Source of the DNA: Sutterella sp.
GTDB lineage: Bacteria; Pseudomonadota; Gammaproteobacteria; Burkholderiales; Burkholderiaceae_F
DNA length: 5,180 bases
Assembly (NCBI GenBank): GCA_003488465.1
Contig: DNLN01000003.1
Location: 1 to 5,180 of the forward strand
Direction of reading: 5' to 3'
The position numbers were made by a program, and so were the translations under genes. The first letter of the stretch is position 1. Each line of letters begins with the position of its first letter. Positions 4,300 through 5,180 of this stretch are shown piece after piece. Under the pieces are notes generated by a model. The model made no database searches. It had not been told where the DNA came from and saw only the letters and a list, made by a program, of their open reading frames with translations.

Positions 4300-5180
4300 C
4301 CTTTCCCTGGTAGGGCAGACAGTCTATGCTGTGATTGAGTTTGTTCATATCCGGCAGAGACCAGGCATATGCGAACACATGCCAGTTGTCATATTTGTTC
4401 AGCAGCTGCCACTCTCGGCGATCAGAGAAAAGGAAAGGATGGTCATCTGGAATGTTTGAATTGACTGCAAGCAGGTCCAAAGACTCCAGAATTACCATGA
4501 CGGCTTTCAGGGAAACGCTGTGAAAGAACTCGCGGAAAAGTTTGTCGTCATTTTTTGTGAAGTTCAATCGGATAAAATTTCTATACATTGATTCTAGTGA
4601 TATTTTTTCATCTTTATTTCTCGTTTTGAGATAGTGAAAAATAATTTCTGCCATTGTCTGGTTGTACGTTCCGGGGTCGCACATATCTCGGCTGATTCCC
4701 ATGAGCCCTCTGTATGGCACGAACGAAAGCCTTCGAACAAATGATTCCTCCCTTTCCTTGACATATTGTTCCAGCAGGAAAAAATCATCCCGAGTGATCC
4801 AGATGCAAATATTGTCGGCTCTGCCCTGCATGGACAGTTTCAGCGCGAAGCGATTGCTGCAGTGATCGTAAAGAAAGCACAGAAGGTCGATAAACAAATC
4901 TTTGTTGCGAACGCTTCGGGTCGAGAGGTAGACCTTGATCAAACGCGATTCATCGATTGGCTCACGCGCCCGGTAGGCCATTTCTGTAGGCGGGTCCGTG
5001 TACTTTGTGAAGTCTGCATAGAACCAGTGCCACCAACTGCCGTTCAGGTGATAGCCCCAGTCCTGGCGCGGTCTTGCTTTGAGAATCGTCTCCAATTCAT
5101 CCTCCAGGCTGTGGCCGTTAAATCCCGGAGATTCGCCTGCATCGTAGTACTGCAGGCGCTTGTACAGTTCCTCATAAGGG
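4253..5180 (-). CDS. Unrecognised protein, start beyond the right edge; tentative HopA1-family resemblance
   Basis: The frame is open from the right edge (first codon 5177-5179) to TGA-type stop at 4253-4255, giving 308 visible residues, so the true start lies outside. TTG at 5093-5095 is an internal codon in this view, since PYEELYKRLQYYDAGE and more precede it in frame. No signal peptide or membrane segment is visible; it is probably soluble. An aromatic patch (GSWWHWFYADF, visible residues ~47-57) is followed by IKVYLSTR, then RFALKLSMQGRADNICIWIT (~110-129) and GTYNQTMAEIIFHYL (~170-184). This order recalls HopA1-like type III effector proteins (an YLN strand, F-K-V, R-x-D-x-x-V-x-Y, then a late motif), but the likeness is loose and from memory. 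Base composition differs sharply from the left side: 4561-4620 has 14 G/C in 60 bases, against 41 in 60 at 2281-2340. This suggests acquisition by transfer. Confidence 0.75.
   Translation of the reverse strand, partial: PYEELYKRLQYYDAGESPGFNGHSLEDELETILKARPRQDWGYHLNGSWWHWFYADFTKYTDPPTEMAYRAREPIDESRLIKVYLSTRSVRNKDLFIDLLCFLYDHCSNRFALKLSMQGRADNICIWITRDDFFLLEQYVKEREESFVRRLSFVPYRGLMGISRDMCDPGTYNQTMAEIIFHYLKTRNKDEKISLESMYRNFIRLNFTKNDDKLFREFFHSVSLKAVMVILESLDLLAVNSNIPDDHPFLFSDRREWQLLNKYDNWHVFAYAWSLPDMNKLNHSIDCLPYQGKDEVWQIIQKDLQQKD

Noticed and set aside
4115..4459. Plus-strand frame of 114 codons opposite the minus-strand genes
   Set aside because: It is a shadow frame: the minus-strand frame remains open for the whole of 4253-5180 and has the more natural protein composition.

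Overview
The window looks like part of the chromosome of an anaerobic, respiring Gram-negative bacterium. A gut betaproteobacterium of the Sutterella/Parasutterella type is my best guess. The reasons are GC-rich genes for exported fumarate-reductase-like flavoproteins, a separate small tetrahaem cytochrome c with an Ala/Pro-rich linker, and GC-rich codon use. This placement is inference from gene style; no taxonomic marker is present.

Layout, left to right. (1) Positions 1-155 hold the C-terminal end of a fumarate-reductase-like flavoprotein whose usual catalytic Arg is Gln. (2) The 120-nt gap after it holds two tandem RNA hairpins. (3) Positions 276-713 encode an exported tetrahaem cytochrome c3-family protein, followed by a good intrinsic terminator. 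(4) About 530 bases without an intact gene follow; they contain the frameshifted, shortened relic of a HigA-type antitoxin (831-1069) and otherwise nothing I can name. (5) Positions 1243-1620 encode a small unrecognised protein with one C-terminal membrane segment. (6) A 250-nt upstream region with a possible promoter leads into a 600-residue exported flavoprotein (1871-3673) with an FMN-attachment domain and a FAD/fumarate-reductase-like domain, closed by a strong terminator at 3710-3744. (7) Exactly at the end of that terminator's T tract begins the 5' part of a group II intron of bacterial class C (IIC) type, broken off near 3990 without its reverse transcriptase. (8) After an AT-rich, repeat-rich junction come two minus-strand genes of lower GC: a 71-residue ORF (4084-4299) and a larger unrecognised protein (4253 to beyond the right edge), which I compare only tentatively with HopA1-family effectors.

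How the parts work together. The left and central genes fit a periplasmic anaerobic respiration module. Electrons from the quinol pool would pass through the tetrahaem cytochrome to FAD-dependent reductases that reduce organic acceptors. The two flavoproteins differ at active-site positions, so they probably use different acceptors. The right third is accessory DNA: a dead intron remnant next to foreign-looking genes. The least explained content is the minus-strand pair, the intron junction, and the substrates of the two flavoproteins.
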